From: Deltaproteobacteria bacterium
Lineage (GTDB): Bacteria; Desulfobacterota; RBG-13-43-22
Direction: 5' to 3'
NCBI GenBank assembly: GCA_016219225.1
Contig: JACRBX010000039.1
Span: 1 to 49,018 of the forward strand
DNA: 49,018 bases
A program made the translations under genes and the position numbers. Below are positions 1-8,647 of the stretch, piece after piece; the first letter of the stretch is position 1; each line of letters opens with the position of its first letter. A model generated the notes under the pieces. It was not told the origin of the DNA and made no database searches. It was given only the letters and a program-made list of their open reading frames with translations.

Positions 1-1809
1 CAGCCTGCCGGACTGGAGATAGGAAACCAGTCTGCCGCTTTCGACCGTGAATTTACAAAACCGGTCGAGGCCGCCGTCGATGATCTGCTGATCCGTACGG
101 GTAAAGGGATCGGCAAAAGTCCGATAGATGACCAAATTTAAAATGATCCGATAGAAATGGTCCAGGTACCAGCGCTCGGCCAGGAAATCCCGAAGCCTGG
201 GAAGGCGTTCAGCCAGGCCCAACCGGGGGGACTCTTTGCGGCCGAATTCGATCCAGGCCAGGGCCACAGCCGAAAGGACCAGGGCCAGGGAGACATAGGT
301 GATCCATCCCCGCTTTTCTCCGGCGGTTGGTTGATCCGACAGGAAATCCTTTAATAAGGGTTCAATAAATCCCGCCGTCAGTATAAAGGCTGCCAGGATG
401 ATGAGGGGAATGGTCATGGTCCAGTAGAGCCTGTTTCCCGGTCGTTTCTCGTAAAGGTCTTGCCGGTCTATTTTTTGAGGGAATAGGATAATAAAGATGG
501 GCCGGAAGGTATAGTAAGGCGTCAGAAAGAGGCCCAGGAATCCGGCGATAAGCCAAAAGGGATTCTTCAAATCGGACAGAGTAGCCAGGATGGCCTCTTT
601 ACTGAAAAATCCGGCCAGGGGGGGGAGGCCGGAAAGGCTGGCCCCGGCCAGGACAAGACAGATCATGGGGATTTTCATTTCCCGTCCGGAACGTCGGCCG
701 ATTTCGAAGAGGTCATTGGTCTTATAATAGTGGACCCAGATGCCGGATCAGAGAAAGAGCAGGGCCTTAAAACCGGCATGAGTAGTCAGATGAAAGAGCC
801 CTGAAAAATATCCCCCGGCACTGAGGGCCATAATCATCATTCCCAACTGACTGATGGTGGAATAGGCCCAGACCTTCTTGATATCCCGTTCCACAAGGGC
901 CATGGAGGAAGCCATCAGCATGGTGAGGGTGCCGGTGGCCAGGAAGATGGACAGGGCCGTCTCGGAATGGCTCAGAAAAGGAAAAAGTCTGGCCAGAAGG
1001 TAGACCCCGGCAGCCACCATGGTGGCTGAATGGAGCAAGGCACTGACCGGTGTCGGCCCTTCCATGGCTTCCGGCAGCCAGGTCAGCAAGGGGAATTGGG
1101 CGCTCTTGCCCACGATTCCGCCGAAAATCAGAAGGGCCGCCAGGGTCAGAAGCCCCGGGGACATGGCGGGGATGGCCTCGGCCTTGTTCATTTCCAGGAT
1201 ATTTAAATTACCAAAGTTAATCAGAATCATCAGGAGGCCGAGAAAAAAGGCCGTGTCGCCGAGCCGGGTCATGACAAAGGCCTTTTTCCCGGCCTGGGTG
1301 GCGCTGAACTTCTCATACCAAAAACCGATTAACAGGTAGGAGCAAAGACCGACCAGCTCCCAAAAGACGTAGAGTTGAAGTAAGGAAGAGGAAAGAACCA
1401 GGGCCATCATGGCCCCGGCAAAAAGGGACTGGAAGGCATAATAGCGGGCGAATCCCGGATCTCCGGCCATGTAGCCCAGCGAATAGATCTGGACCAGGAA
1501 ACTGATCGCGGCCACAACCAGGAGCATGAGCAGGCTGGTCGGATCCAATAAAAACCCAAAAGGGATGGAGATATCCCCGGTCACCAGCCACCTTCCGGCA
1601 AATTGGACGGGATGCTCCAGGGACCGGAGGCTGATGAGCAGAAAAAGGGCGTTTGTCAGGGAAAGGGATACGGCTCCGATGGATAGGGCCGCAGAAATCC
1701 TGGGACAGGAAGGGGTGAAGACCATGATCCAGGCAAAAGCCAGGAAAGGGATGATGACCGCCGTCCAGGCTGCCAGGAGATTCGGGTCTTGGAATAAAGT
1801 CGAGATCAT
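1..1809 (-). CDS. nuoL: NADH-quinone oxidoreductase subunit L (NuoL), in-frame TGA at codon 354, truncated by window edge
   Basis: NuoL is the largest antiporter-like membrane subunit of complex I and carries part of the proton pathway. The first 353 residues are a typical NuoL: several hydrophobic helices, then the conserved antiporter core with GPTPVSALLHSATMVAAGVYL and THAGFKALLFL. Directly after KALLFL the frame meets TGA (positions 748-750). The same frame then continues without another stop for 249 codons to base 1, reading SGIWVHYYKTNDLFEIG, LAGASLSGLPPLAGFFSKE and further membrane helices, exactly what NuoL should contain. So this is one gene with an internal TGA, not two genes. Gly, Ala or Cys normally follows KALLFL, so one base change (GGA or TGC/TGT to TGA) would explain it. 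Alternatives are a consensus error, a pseudogene or, less likely, selenocysteine. Gap to nuoK is 6 nt. Confidence 0.9.
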
Positions 1810-1815
1810 TTTATC

Positions 1816-2121
1816 CTACCCATTTAAGACATCGTAGGCATCGGGATCCACGGTCCCGCTGCGCAGATAGGCCCCGACAATCAGGGCCAGACCTACCGAG
1901 ACTTCGGCAGCAGCAACACCGATAATAAAAATGACAAAGGCCTGCCCATCGAGCTGCTGCCAGCGCAGGGCCCCTGCTACAAAGAGGATGGCAGCGGCAT
2001 TCATCATGATCTCTACGCCGATCAGGGTCATGATCAGGTTCCGGCGCGTCAGGAGGCAGAGGAGACCCAGGGAAAAAAGGATCGAGGCCAGGAGGATTAC
2101 CTGGGAATAAGGAACGATCAT
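1816..2121 (-). CDS. nuoK: NADH-quinone oxidoreductase subunit K
   Basis: Small membrane subunit of complex I, 101 residues, the usual length. Three predicted transmembrane helices are visible. The conserved GVEIMMNAAAILFV segment holds the helix-2 glutamate needed for proton translocation, and EVSVGLALIVG the helix-3 one. The ATG overlaps the nuoJ stop by 4 nt (ATGA), so the two are translationally coupled. It sits between nuoJ and nuoL in the standard order I-J-K-L. Confidence 0.96.
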   Translation of the reverse strand: MIVPYSQVILLASILFSLGLLCLLTRRNLIMTLIGVEIMMNAAAILFVAGALRWQQLDGQAFVIFIIGVAAAEVSVGLALIVGAYLRSGTVDPDAYDVLNG

Positions 2122-2636
2122 AACCCCTCCCTATCCGGCTTTTTCCCCCTCTGTCGGCCTAATTGGACGGCGGCCATCAGGCCTATGAGGAGGACCAGGG
2201 AAATGATTTCCACGGAAAACCAATATCGCTCGAAGACGAACCGGCCCAGGGCCATGGGGCTGGCCATGGCTGTTTTGAGAGGGATTTGACTCCGGGGATC
2301 GGTAAAAACAAGCATCAGGGCCAATAAGAAATAGCTCAGGGACAGTATAATAGCCGGCTCCCATTGCCGCCAGGCCATTCGGTTCTCGGTTGCTGTCTCG
2401 GGTTTAACCATCATGATCACAAAGAGAAACAGGACCATGATCGCCCCGGCATAGATAATGACCATAAGGGCTGCTAAAAAGGGGGCCCCGAAGAGATAGA
2501 AAAGCATGGCGCTTCCCAGGAAGGACAGGATCAGATAGACCACGGCGTGAACCGGATTACGCCGGGTGATGGCCAGGGCGGCCGTAACCAGGATCAATCC
2601 CGCAATGAGATAGAAGAAAAGGGCGTAAAGGGTCAT
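2118..2636 (-). CDS. nuoJ: NADH-quinone oxidoreductase subunit J
   Basis: Membrane subunit J of complex I, 172 residues with about five hydrophobic helices. The family signature is clear: NPVHAVVYLILSFLGSAMLFYLFGAPFLAALMVIIYAGAIMVLFLFVIMM, the helix-3 region with the pi-bulge that couples quinone chemistry to proton pumping. The start overlaps the nuoI stop by 4 nt. The C-terminus is basic and cytoplasmic. Function and operon position leave little doubt. Confidence 0.96.
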   Translation of the reverse strand: MTLYALFFYLIAGLILVTAALAITRRNPVHAVVYLILSFLGSAMLFYLFGAPFLAALMVIIYAGAIMVLFLFVIMMVKPETATENRMAWRQWEPAIILSLSYFLLALMLVFTDPRSQIPLKTAMASPMALGRFVFERYWFSVEIISLVLLIGLMAAVQLGRQRGKKPDREGL

Positions 2637-3184
2637 GGCCAGTTACTCCAAAGATCCAGAGGTCTTTCTTCATTGATATGCTCGCCCTTGCCCCCGGCTA
2701 TGGTGATGCCGGCATGACGGTAATAATTGTAGTCCTGGTTTTTCCCGCCGTGATTTACCAGCAGATTTTCCTTTTCAGCTACCAGGGTCAGGATATCATA
2801 TTGAGAGAATTCAAAATGGGGGGTCAGTTGGATGGCCAGGGTAGGGCAGGCCTCTTCGCAGAAGCCGCAGTAGATACAGCGGGCGAAATTGATCCGGAAC
2901 CAGGGGGCGAAGCGCCGGCCGTCTTCCCGTTCGGCGGATTGCATGGAGATACAACTGACCGGACAGACGGCCGAGCACAGATAACAGGCCACACAACGCT
3001 CTTGGCCGTCCGGGTCCCGGGTAAGGATGATCCTGGCCCGGGAACGGCCGGGCAGAGTCCGTTTATACTCCGGATATTGTTCGGTCACCGGCTTTCGGAA
3101 AAGATGCTTCAAAACGGTCCAAAAGCCCCTGGACAATCCAGGAAGGGCATCGGACCATATTTTGAATCCTTTAGACCTCTCCAT
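2633..3184 (-). CDS. nuoI: NADH-quinone oxidoreductase subunit I (2x[4Fe-4S] protein)
   Basis: Peripheral-arm subunit that carries clusters N6a and N6b toward the quinone site. Two full ferredoxin motifs are visible: CVACYLCSAVCPVSC and CIYCGFCEEACP (each CxxCxxCxxxCP). The N-terminal stretch GFWTVLKHLFRKPVTEQYP is the usual amphipathic region before the ferredoxin fold. 183 residues is within the family range. It is the first nuo gene in the window; the preceding bases on the minus strand contain an AGGGG ribosome site. No nuoA-H genes lie upstream, since the next gene is divergent, so the rest of complex I must be encoded elsewhere or downstream of nuoL. Confidence 0.96.
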   Translation of the reverse strand: MERSKGFKIWSDALPGLSRGFWTVLKHLFRKPVTEQYPEYKRTLPGRSRARIILTRDPDGQERCVACYLCSAVCPVSCISMQSAEREDGRRFAPWFRINFARCIYCGFCEEACPTLAIQLTPHFEFSQYDILTLVAEKENLLVNHGGKNQDYNYYRHAGITIAGGKGEHINEERPLDLWSNWP

Positions 3185-3232
3185 AACAAGCCCCTTTTTT
3201 GGTTCCAGCTTAATTCTATTTAGAATAATTAT

Positions 3233-3266
3233 TGCGTGTATCGGCGAAAATCTGCGTCCTAATTTA
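3233..3266 (+). repeat. Short dispersed repeat, copy A (inverted relative to 13002-13035)
   Basis: About 34 bases including TATCGGCGAAAATCTGCGTC. The reverse complement recurs at 13002-13035 with two mismatches. Both copies lie in intergenic DNA. Function unknown. Confidence 0.7.
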
Positions 3267-3443
3267 AGAGGATTGTTTAGAACAGTTTTTAAGTCAATAC
3301 AGTGTATCCCGTATTTTCAGAATAAATTTAATGTAACGGAGTCAAACCCAGTTAAAAATACATCCTTTTTTTTCAAAAAATACCCCTTTTACCCTATTTA
3401 GCTTCGAGACCTTGTTCAATTAAAATAAAATTTTATTTTATAA

Positions 3444-3624
3444 TACTACAGCGTATTTTTTACTAATGGGCCCACTTAACCCTCATTCCGACATGCTTTA
3501 AGCTTGTCCCCGACATTCTTAATCGGGGAGCGGAATCCAGGGACTTTGGTTTTCTCATTTTCTTGAAAAAACTGGATTCCCGATAGAAACATTCGGGAAT
3601 GACGGGAAAACTGTCGCTGTAGTA
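3444..3624. mobile_element. MITE-like element, copy 1 (TA-flanked, about 8-bp terminal inverted repeats)
   Basis: 181 bases bounded by TACTACAGCG and its inverse CGCTGTAGTA. This reads as TA target dinucleotides around CTACAGCG ends, the pattern of IS630/Tc1-mariner derivatives. Inside are palindromic blocks such as TCATTCC and GGAATGA and the phrase GGAATCCAGGGACTTTGG. A second copy in the same orientation is at 11353-11505. No transposase is encoded, so it would depend on one elsewhere. Confidence 0.65.
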
Positions 3625-3752
3625 ATAATTTCCCTGCTAAAGCTCCAGGCCGTTTTATATTTATGGGAAGGCGCCACGAAACACGAAAACGGTTTTTTCC
3701 GAACATTGAACCTTGAACGGTAATTTTGTTTTAAAAAAGGTGACGGAACTAT

Positions 3753-6700
3753 ATGACCGACCCGACAAAACCAAATGATCATGAGAAGCGGGCCATCTGC
3801 GGCATCTGCTCTGCCGGCTGCTGGGTCATCGTCACTTACAATGAGGCCGGTCGGATCAAGACCGTCCGGGCCGATGAAACCTCGCCGTTAGGGGCTATTT
3901 GTAAGGTCGGTGAGCACTCTGCGGAAATCGTCTATTCCCAGGATCGGCTGCTTTACCCCTTAAAGCGTAAAGGTCCCAAAGGGACTTATAACTTCGAGCG
4001 GATAACCTGGGATGAAGCTTACGAGACCATCGTTGGAAGGCTCCAGTCCATTAAGGCCGAATCAGGGCCGGAGGCCACGGCCATCTACACCGGCAGCGGG
4101 AGTTTTGAACTGGCCTTCTGCGACATGTTTCAACCGAAAGACGTGGCCATTTCCTCGGCCGCCAGCGTCCTGTTTCCCTTCGGCTCCCCCAACACCCTCG
4201 GAGTGGGTGCCCTTTGCTATGTGGCCTTTGCCATGATCGCCCCCCATGTGACCATGGGTCGCATGTTCATGAACATGTTTTCTGATATTGAGCAGGCCGG
4301 GCTCATCGTCATTTGGGGTAAAAATCCGGCCGCCCATTGTCCGCCCCATGACTTCCATCGAATCCAGGAGGCCTGCCGACGGGGTGCAAAGTTAGTGGTT
4401 ATCGATCCCAGGAAAACGTCCCTGGCCAAGTCCTTCAATTCCCAGTGGATACCGATCCGGCCCGGTACGGACGGGGCCCTGGCCCTGGGAATGTGTCAGG
4501 TCATCATCGAAGAGGATCTCTACGAGGGAGACTTTATCAGGAACTGGACCGTCGGGTTTGAACCCTTCGCCCAATATGTTCAACACTTCCGGCCGGAGGT
4601 CGTCGAGCATATCACCGGGGTTCCGGCTGAGACGGTCCGGTCTCTGGCCCGGCGGATCAGCACCACCGACGGCGTTTCTCCGGTGATGTACAGCGGCCTG
4701 GAATACAGCGACGGGGCCGTTTCCGCCATCCGGGCGACACTGGTCCTATGGGCCCTGGCCGGCCAGCTCGACGTGCCCGGCGGGTCCTGCTTCAGTATGT
4801 CCCAAAATCAGTTTCCGATTAATCGGGAAGGACTCATTCCCAACCCCAATGCGCAAAAGGCCGCAGGCTATAATAACTTCCCCATCTACACCAGGTATCG
4901 GGGCGAGTTCCACGCCAATATCCTGCCGGAGGCGGTGCTGAAAAAAAAGCCTTATCCCATCCGATTGCTCCTCAGTCTGGGGGCTTCGATGATCACCTCC
5001 TGGCCCCAATCGGAGATCTGGCGAAAGACCCTTGGCGCCCTGGATTTCCTGGTCTGTATCGACCGCCAGCTTACCGCCGATATGGCCTACGCAGACATCA
5101 TCCTACCGGCCGCTACGTATTACGAAATCGAATCCTACATGCGTTACGGCCCTATCTACCGGATCAGGGAACCGGTGATCCCCCCGGTCGGAGAGGCCCG
5201 GAGCGATTTCTTTATCCTCTCCGAACTGGCCCGGCGTCTGGGATACGGCCATCTCTATCCCCAGACTCCGGTCGAACTTTTGGATCGATCCCTCGGGGGG
5301 TCGGGATTTACCCTGGAAGAGGTCCGTCAGGCCGGCGGGCTCGTCAAAGTCCCAACGGTAATGATGGAGTATAAAAAATGGGAAAAGGGCTTGCTCCGGG
5401 AAGACGGACAGACCGGTTTTGAGACGCCTTCGGGCAAGTTTGAAATTGCCTCTTCTATCCTGGAGGAACATGGTTATGATGCCTTGCCGATTTATGTGGA
5501 ACCCGGAGAAAGTCCGCACTCGCAGCCGGAACTGGCCAAAGAGTTCCCCCTGGTTTTCAACTCCGGGGCCCGTTCCAGGGTGGATATCCACACCCTCCAT
5601 CAAACCATCCCGGCCCTGATGGAAGAAAGGCCGGTCCCGACGGTGATGATCAATACCGCCGATGCCCGGGTTCGGGGTATTCAAAACGGCGATGAGGTCC
5701 ATCTTAAGACCAGGCGCGGTCAGATACGCCTGTACGCACTGGTCACCGACGACATAGTGTCCGGGGCCGTCGAGGCCAGTGCCATGGGGGGCGGGGCCTT
5801 GGGTTCTAAAGCCTGGCAGCAGGCTTGCGTCAATGACTTGACCGACCTGGCCCGCTTTGATCCGATTTCCGGCTTTCCTGTTTACAAGGCCTTGCTCTGT
5901 GAGGTATCCAAGATTTCGGAAGGAAAAAAAGTCCGGACCGGCGGCAGGGGTGAGTATACTTTTGATAGACCTCCGAAACCGTCGAAGGTTACCAGGCCCA
6001 TCTATTTGGATCATAATGCTACTACCCCCATGGCCGAGGAGGTCAAGGCCGCCTTGGTTGCATCTATGGATTCTTTCGGTAATCCCTCCAGCCTCTACGC
6101 CCTGGGGAAGGAAACACGACTGAGCCTGGACAAGGCCCGACGGAGCGTGGCTTTACTCCTCAACACCACGGCCCGGCGCATCATTTTCACCGGCGGGGGT
6201 TCGGAGGCCAATAATCTGGCCATCAAAGGGGTGGCCTTGGCTGACGGGCGGACCCGGAAACATATCATCACCAGCACAGTCGAACACCCTTCAGTGCTAA
6301 ACACCTGCCGTTGGCTGGAAAAGCAGGCCTTCGTCCTGACCCTTCTGCCGGTCGACGGCCAGGGGCTGGTGGACCCCGGAGACCTTAGAAAGGCGATTAC
6401 GGAAAAGACCTGTCTGGTCAGTATAATGCTGGCCAATAACGAGACCGGTTCCATCCAGCCCATTGCCGAATTAGCCGGGATCGCCCGGGAGCAGGGGGTG
6501 CCCTTTCATACCGATGCGGTCCAGGCATTGGGTAAACTGCCCGTTGATGTAGAACGACTGGGTGTGGACCTGCTGACCTTTTCCGGGCATAAGTTTTATG
6601 GGCCCAAGGGTGTGGGTGTTCTCTATGTGCGCAAGGGGATGATGCTCGACCCCCTGATCGCCGGAGGCCATCAGGAGCAGGGATTCCGGGCCGGGACCGA

Positions 6701-7148
6701 GAACATTTTGGGGATCATCGGGCTGGGCCGGGCAGCGGAACTGGCCATCGACAATTTCTCGAAAATGAACCGTGTGCAAGAGCTGCGGGACAGACTGCAT
6801 CAAGGCATTTTGGAAGTGGTTCCCCAGGCCCGGCTGAATGGCCATCCCCGGGAACGGCTGCCCAACACCTTAAACCTGACACTTCCCGGCATCCGGGGAG
6901 AGTCGCTGGTCCTGGCCCTTGACCGGAAAGGAATCGCCATTTCATCGGGGTCTGCCTGCCAGTCGGGTTTTCCCGAGCCATCAAAGGCCTTGACGGCCAT
7001 GGGGCTTACGGTAGAAGAGGCCCATGGCGCGGTCCGCTTTTCTCTCGGCCTCGGCAATACGGAGGAAGAGATCGACCGGACCATCATGGCTATTGATCAG
7101 GTCATTCGTGAAACCAATGAAGTCATCCGGTTCGTTTCCTGCAGATAG
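3753..7148 (+). CDS. Molybdopterin oxidoreductase-cysteine desulfurase fusion; probable metallopterin-dependent ergothioneine synthase (Mes-like)
   Basis: A 1131-residue fusion. Residues 1 to about 735 are a DMSO-reductase-family bis-MGD enzyme. The N-terminal [4Fe-4S] motif uses C16, C19, C23 and C50; FPFGSPNTLGVGALC places C155 as probable Mo/W ligand; a C-terminal molydopterin-dinucleotide-binding domain follows around 590-715. Residues 749-1131 are a complete NifS/IscS-type cysteine desulfurase: LDHNATTP, GSEANN, EHPSVLN, NNETGSIQP, SGHKFYGPKG with PLP lysine K947, RAGTEN, and SSGSACQSG with catalytic C1069. The next gene, 27 nt downstream, is egtD, so hercynine is the likely substrate. 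I infer that cysteine sulfur is passed as persulfide to the metal domain and inserted at C2 of the hercynine imidazole, giving ergothioneine. I recall such an enzyme (Mes) reported from Caldithrix abyssi but cannot verify it here. A formate-dehydrogenase-like role is the alternative. Confidence 0.82.
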   Translation: MTDPTKPNDHEKRAICGICSAGCWVIVTYNEAGRIKTVRADETSPLGAICKVGEHSAEIVYSQDRLLYPLKRKGPKGTYNFERITWDEAYETIVGRLQSIKAESGPEATAIYTGSGSFELAFCDMFQPKDVAISSAASVLFPFGSPNTLGVGALCYVAFAMIAPHVTMGRMFMNMFSDIEQAGLIVIWGKNPAAHCPPHDFHRIQEACRRGAKLVVIDPRKTSLAKSFNSQWIPIRPGTDGALALGMCQVIIEEDLYEGDFIRNWTVGFEPFAQYVQHFRPEVVEHITGVPAETVRSLARRISTTDGVSPVMYSGLEYSDGAVSAIRATLVLWALAGQLDVPGGSCFSMSQNQFPINREGLIPNPNAQKAAGYNNFPIYTRYRGEFHANILPEAVLKKKPYPIRLLLSLGASMITSWPQSEIWRKTLGALDFLVCIDRQLTADMAYADIILPAATYYEIESYMRYGPIYRIREPVIPPVGEARSDFFILSELARRLGYGHLYPQTPVELLDRSLGGSGFTLEEVRQAGGLVKVPTVMMEYKKWEKGLLREDGQTGFETPSGKFEIASSILEEHGYDALPIYVEPGESPHSQPELAKEFPLVFNSGARSRVDIHTLHQTIPALMEERPVPTVMINTADARVRGIQNGDEVHLKTRRGQIRLYALVTDDIVSGAVEASAMGGGALGSKAWQQACVNDLTDLARFDPISGFPVYKALLCEVSKISEGKKVRTGGRGEYTFDRPPKPSKVTRPIYLDHNATTPMAEEVKAALVASMDSFGNPSSLYALGKETRLSLDKARRSVALLLNTTARRIIFTGGGSEANNLAIKGVALADGRTRKHIITSTVEHPSVLNTCRWLEKQAFVLTLLPVDGQGLVDPGDLRKAITEKTCLVSIMLANNETGSIQPIAELAGIAREQGVPFHTDAVQALGKLPVDVERLGVDLLTFSGHKFYGPKGVGVLYVRKGMMLDPLIAGGHQEQGFRAGTENILGIIGLGRAAELAIDNFSKMNRVQELRDRLHQGILEVVPQARLNGHPRERLPNTLNLTLPGIRGESLVLALDRKGIAISSGSACQSGFPEPSKALTAMGLTVEEAHGAVRFSLGLGNTEEEIDRTIMAIDQVIRETNEVIRFVSCR

Positions 7149-7175
7149 AGCAGATAGTACAAGGGAGATTAGGCC

Positions 7176-8186
7176 GTGAACCATCCAACTTTGTCCGCGA
7201 TTGAAGATTTTTTGCAAGAATCGATAACCGAAATAAATAATCGTCCGAAGGGACCTTATGGGATCAATGGTGTCGCGGACCTGGCTGCAGGTCTGACGGC
7301 CCGGCAGAGATACATCCCCTGCAAATATTTTTATGATGCCCAAGGGTCCAGGCTTTTCGAAGCCATCTGCAGGCTTCCGGAATATTATCCAACCCGAACG
7401 GAAATGGGCCTTCTCAAAGAGGTTGCCCCTGGGCTGGCCGGGACCTTGAACCACAAAGACCTGGTCGAACTCGGTTCCGGGGCCGATCGGAAGATAGGCA
7501 TCCTGCTCCGGGCAACAACCCAGGATACCCGGTCCACCCTGCGTTATATCCCGGTGGACATCAGCGATTCGGCGGTCCTTAATTCTTCTCTTAATCTGAA
7601 AACCCGTTTCCCGGAGTTAAAGGTAAAAGGGCTCGTGGCCGATTTTACTTCCCAACTGAAACCGCTTCCTACGGATAGGCCGACCATGTTCCTTTTCCTG
7701 GGAAGCACAATCGGCAATTTTGACGATGTCGAAAGCGTCGTCTTCCTACGGAATATGGCGGCCGTCATGAAACCGGAGGATACCATGCTGATCGGTTTCG
7801 ATATGCTCAAGCCCCTTCCGCTCATCGAGGCAGCTTATAATGATACAAGGGGAGTCACCGCTGCATTTAACAAGAATATCCTGAGGGCAGTCAATAAGGA
7901 ATTGCAGGCCCTTTTCGATCCTTCCTGCTTCGACCATTTGGCCTTCTTTAATGAAAACCACAGCCGGATAGAAATGCACCTGAAAGCCAATCAGGATGTG
8001 GCGGTCAGGATTGACGCACTCAATATGACCCTTGAGATTAAAGAAGGCGAAACCCTTCACACGGAAAACTCACGGAAATTCACCAGGGAAAGTATCGAGT
8101 GGATGGCCGGCCTGGCCGGCTTGACCATTCACGACTGGCGCCAGGATTCCAGTGGGTGGTTTTCTCTGGTGTCCATGGGGTTGTAA
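7176..8186 (+). CDS. egtD: L-histidine N-alpha-methyltransferase (EgtD), hercynine synthase
   Basis: SAM-dependent trimethylation of histidine to hercynine, the first step to ergothioneine. The start is GTG at 7176 with AGGGAG nine bases upstream. 336 residues is close to the family length (about 320). EgtD signatures are present: YFYDAQGSRLFEAICRLPEYYPTRTE near residues 50-75, the SAM-binding ELGSGADRK (from E98), YIPVDISDSAV, and FLGSTIGNF. The last third carries a C-terminal SGWFSLVSMGL. Only 27 nt separate it from the fusion gene, so they are probably cotranscribed. No egtB (oxygen-dependent sulfoxide synthase) or egtA/C/E lies nearby, which fits an anaerobic route. Anaerobic EanA proteins belong to the same methyltransferase family. 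Confidence 0.93.
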   Translation: MNHPTLSAIEDFLQESITEINNRPKGPYGINGVADLAAGLTARQRYIPCKYFYDAQGSRLFEAICRLPEYYPTRTEMGLLKEVAPGLAGTLNHKDLVELGSGADRKIGILLRATTQDTRSTLRYIPVDISDSAVLNSSLNLKTRFPELKVKGLVADFTSQLKPLPTDRPTMFLFLGSTIGNFDDVESVVFLRNMAAVMKPEDTMLIGFDMLKPLPLIEAAYNDTRGVTAAFNKNILRAVNKELQALFDPSCFDHLAFFNENHSRIEMHLKANQDVAVRIDALNMTLEIKEGETLHTENSRKFTRESIEWMAGLAGLTIHDWRQDSSGWFSLVSMGL

Positions 8187-8317
8187 AATAGTTTTTGATC
8201 GAATTTTTCTCCTTGACCGTCATTTCCGCACTATCTTATAATTTTTTAATCGATTTTAGGATTTAATGGAGTGAACATCGTTTTACTTGCTTAAAACTTT
8301 TAGGAAGAAAAATAATC

Positions 8318-8646
8318 ATGAGTTCCCTTGAAAAGGTTGAAGAAATTTTGTCAGGGCTGACCAAAGCGGAAAAGGCTCAAGTTCTCCAGTGGGTAGTTCG
8401 GGACATGGGGGATGCCTTTCCCGGGATTGACGTCATCACTGGGGTCTGCGGGGGGAACCGTGCATTGTCCGGACCCGTATCCCGGTCTGGCTGCTTGTCC
8501 AGGCCAGGTGCTTGGGAACAAGTGAGGCCGATCTGCTCCGGTGTTATCCAACATTAAGGGCAGAAGATCTAAGCAATGCCTGGGCTTATTATCGTTCCCA
8601 TCGGGACGAGATAGACAAACAGATAGCAGAAAACGAGTCAGCCTGA
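8318..8646 (+). pseudogene. DUF433 antitoxin-like gene, frameshifted in a G run
   Basis: The first frame gives MSSLEKVEEILSGLTKAEKAQVLQWVV through GVCGG, then loses homology and stops at 8557. In the next frame the family sequence resumes: CIVRTRIPVWLLVQARCLGTSEADLLRCYPTLRAEDLSNAWAYYRSHRDEI, ending at the TGA at 8644-8646. Adding one G to the six-G run at about 8450-8455 restores GVCGGEPCIVRTRIPVW, the normal DUF433 sequence. So this is either a one-base deletion pseudogene or a consensus error. The remnant of the partner toxin starts one base after its stop. Confidence 0.8.
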
Positions 8647-8647
8647 T

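Larger units (their letters stand above)
3185..3752. other. Divergent intergenic region between nuoI and the Mes-like gene
   Basis: This 568-base gap separates two divergent transcription units and must hold both promoters. It is AT-rich around 3290-3445. It contains a short dispersed repeat (3233-3266) and a MITE-like element (3444-3624), annotated separately. Small open frames inside the element are repeat sequence, not genes. I could not assign a convincing -35/-10 pair. A ribosome site (AAGGTGA) precedes the ATG at 3753. Confidence 0.6.

Noticed and set aside
362-556. 64-codon minus-strand frame inside nuoL region
   Set aside because: Out of frame with the continuing NuoL sequence; a shadow frame.
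748-800. Firm call of selenocysteine at the nuoL TGA
   Set aside because: The only nearby stem is short and lacks a clear SECIS apical loop; a base substitution or consensus error is simpler.
3476-3782. Two small minus-strand frames of about 75 codons
   Set aside because: They lie within the MITE-like element and the start of the fusion gene; translated repeat sequence with no family features.
5103-6014. 303-codon minus-strand frame opposite the fusion gene
   Set aside because: Long only because of the GC-rich opposite strand; no ribosome site and no recognisable protein, while the plus strand carries all family motifs.
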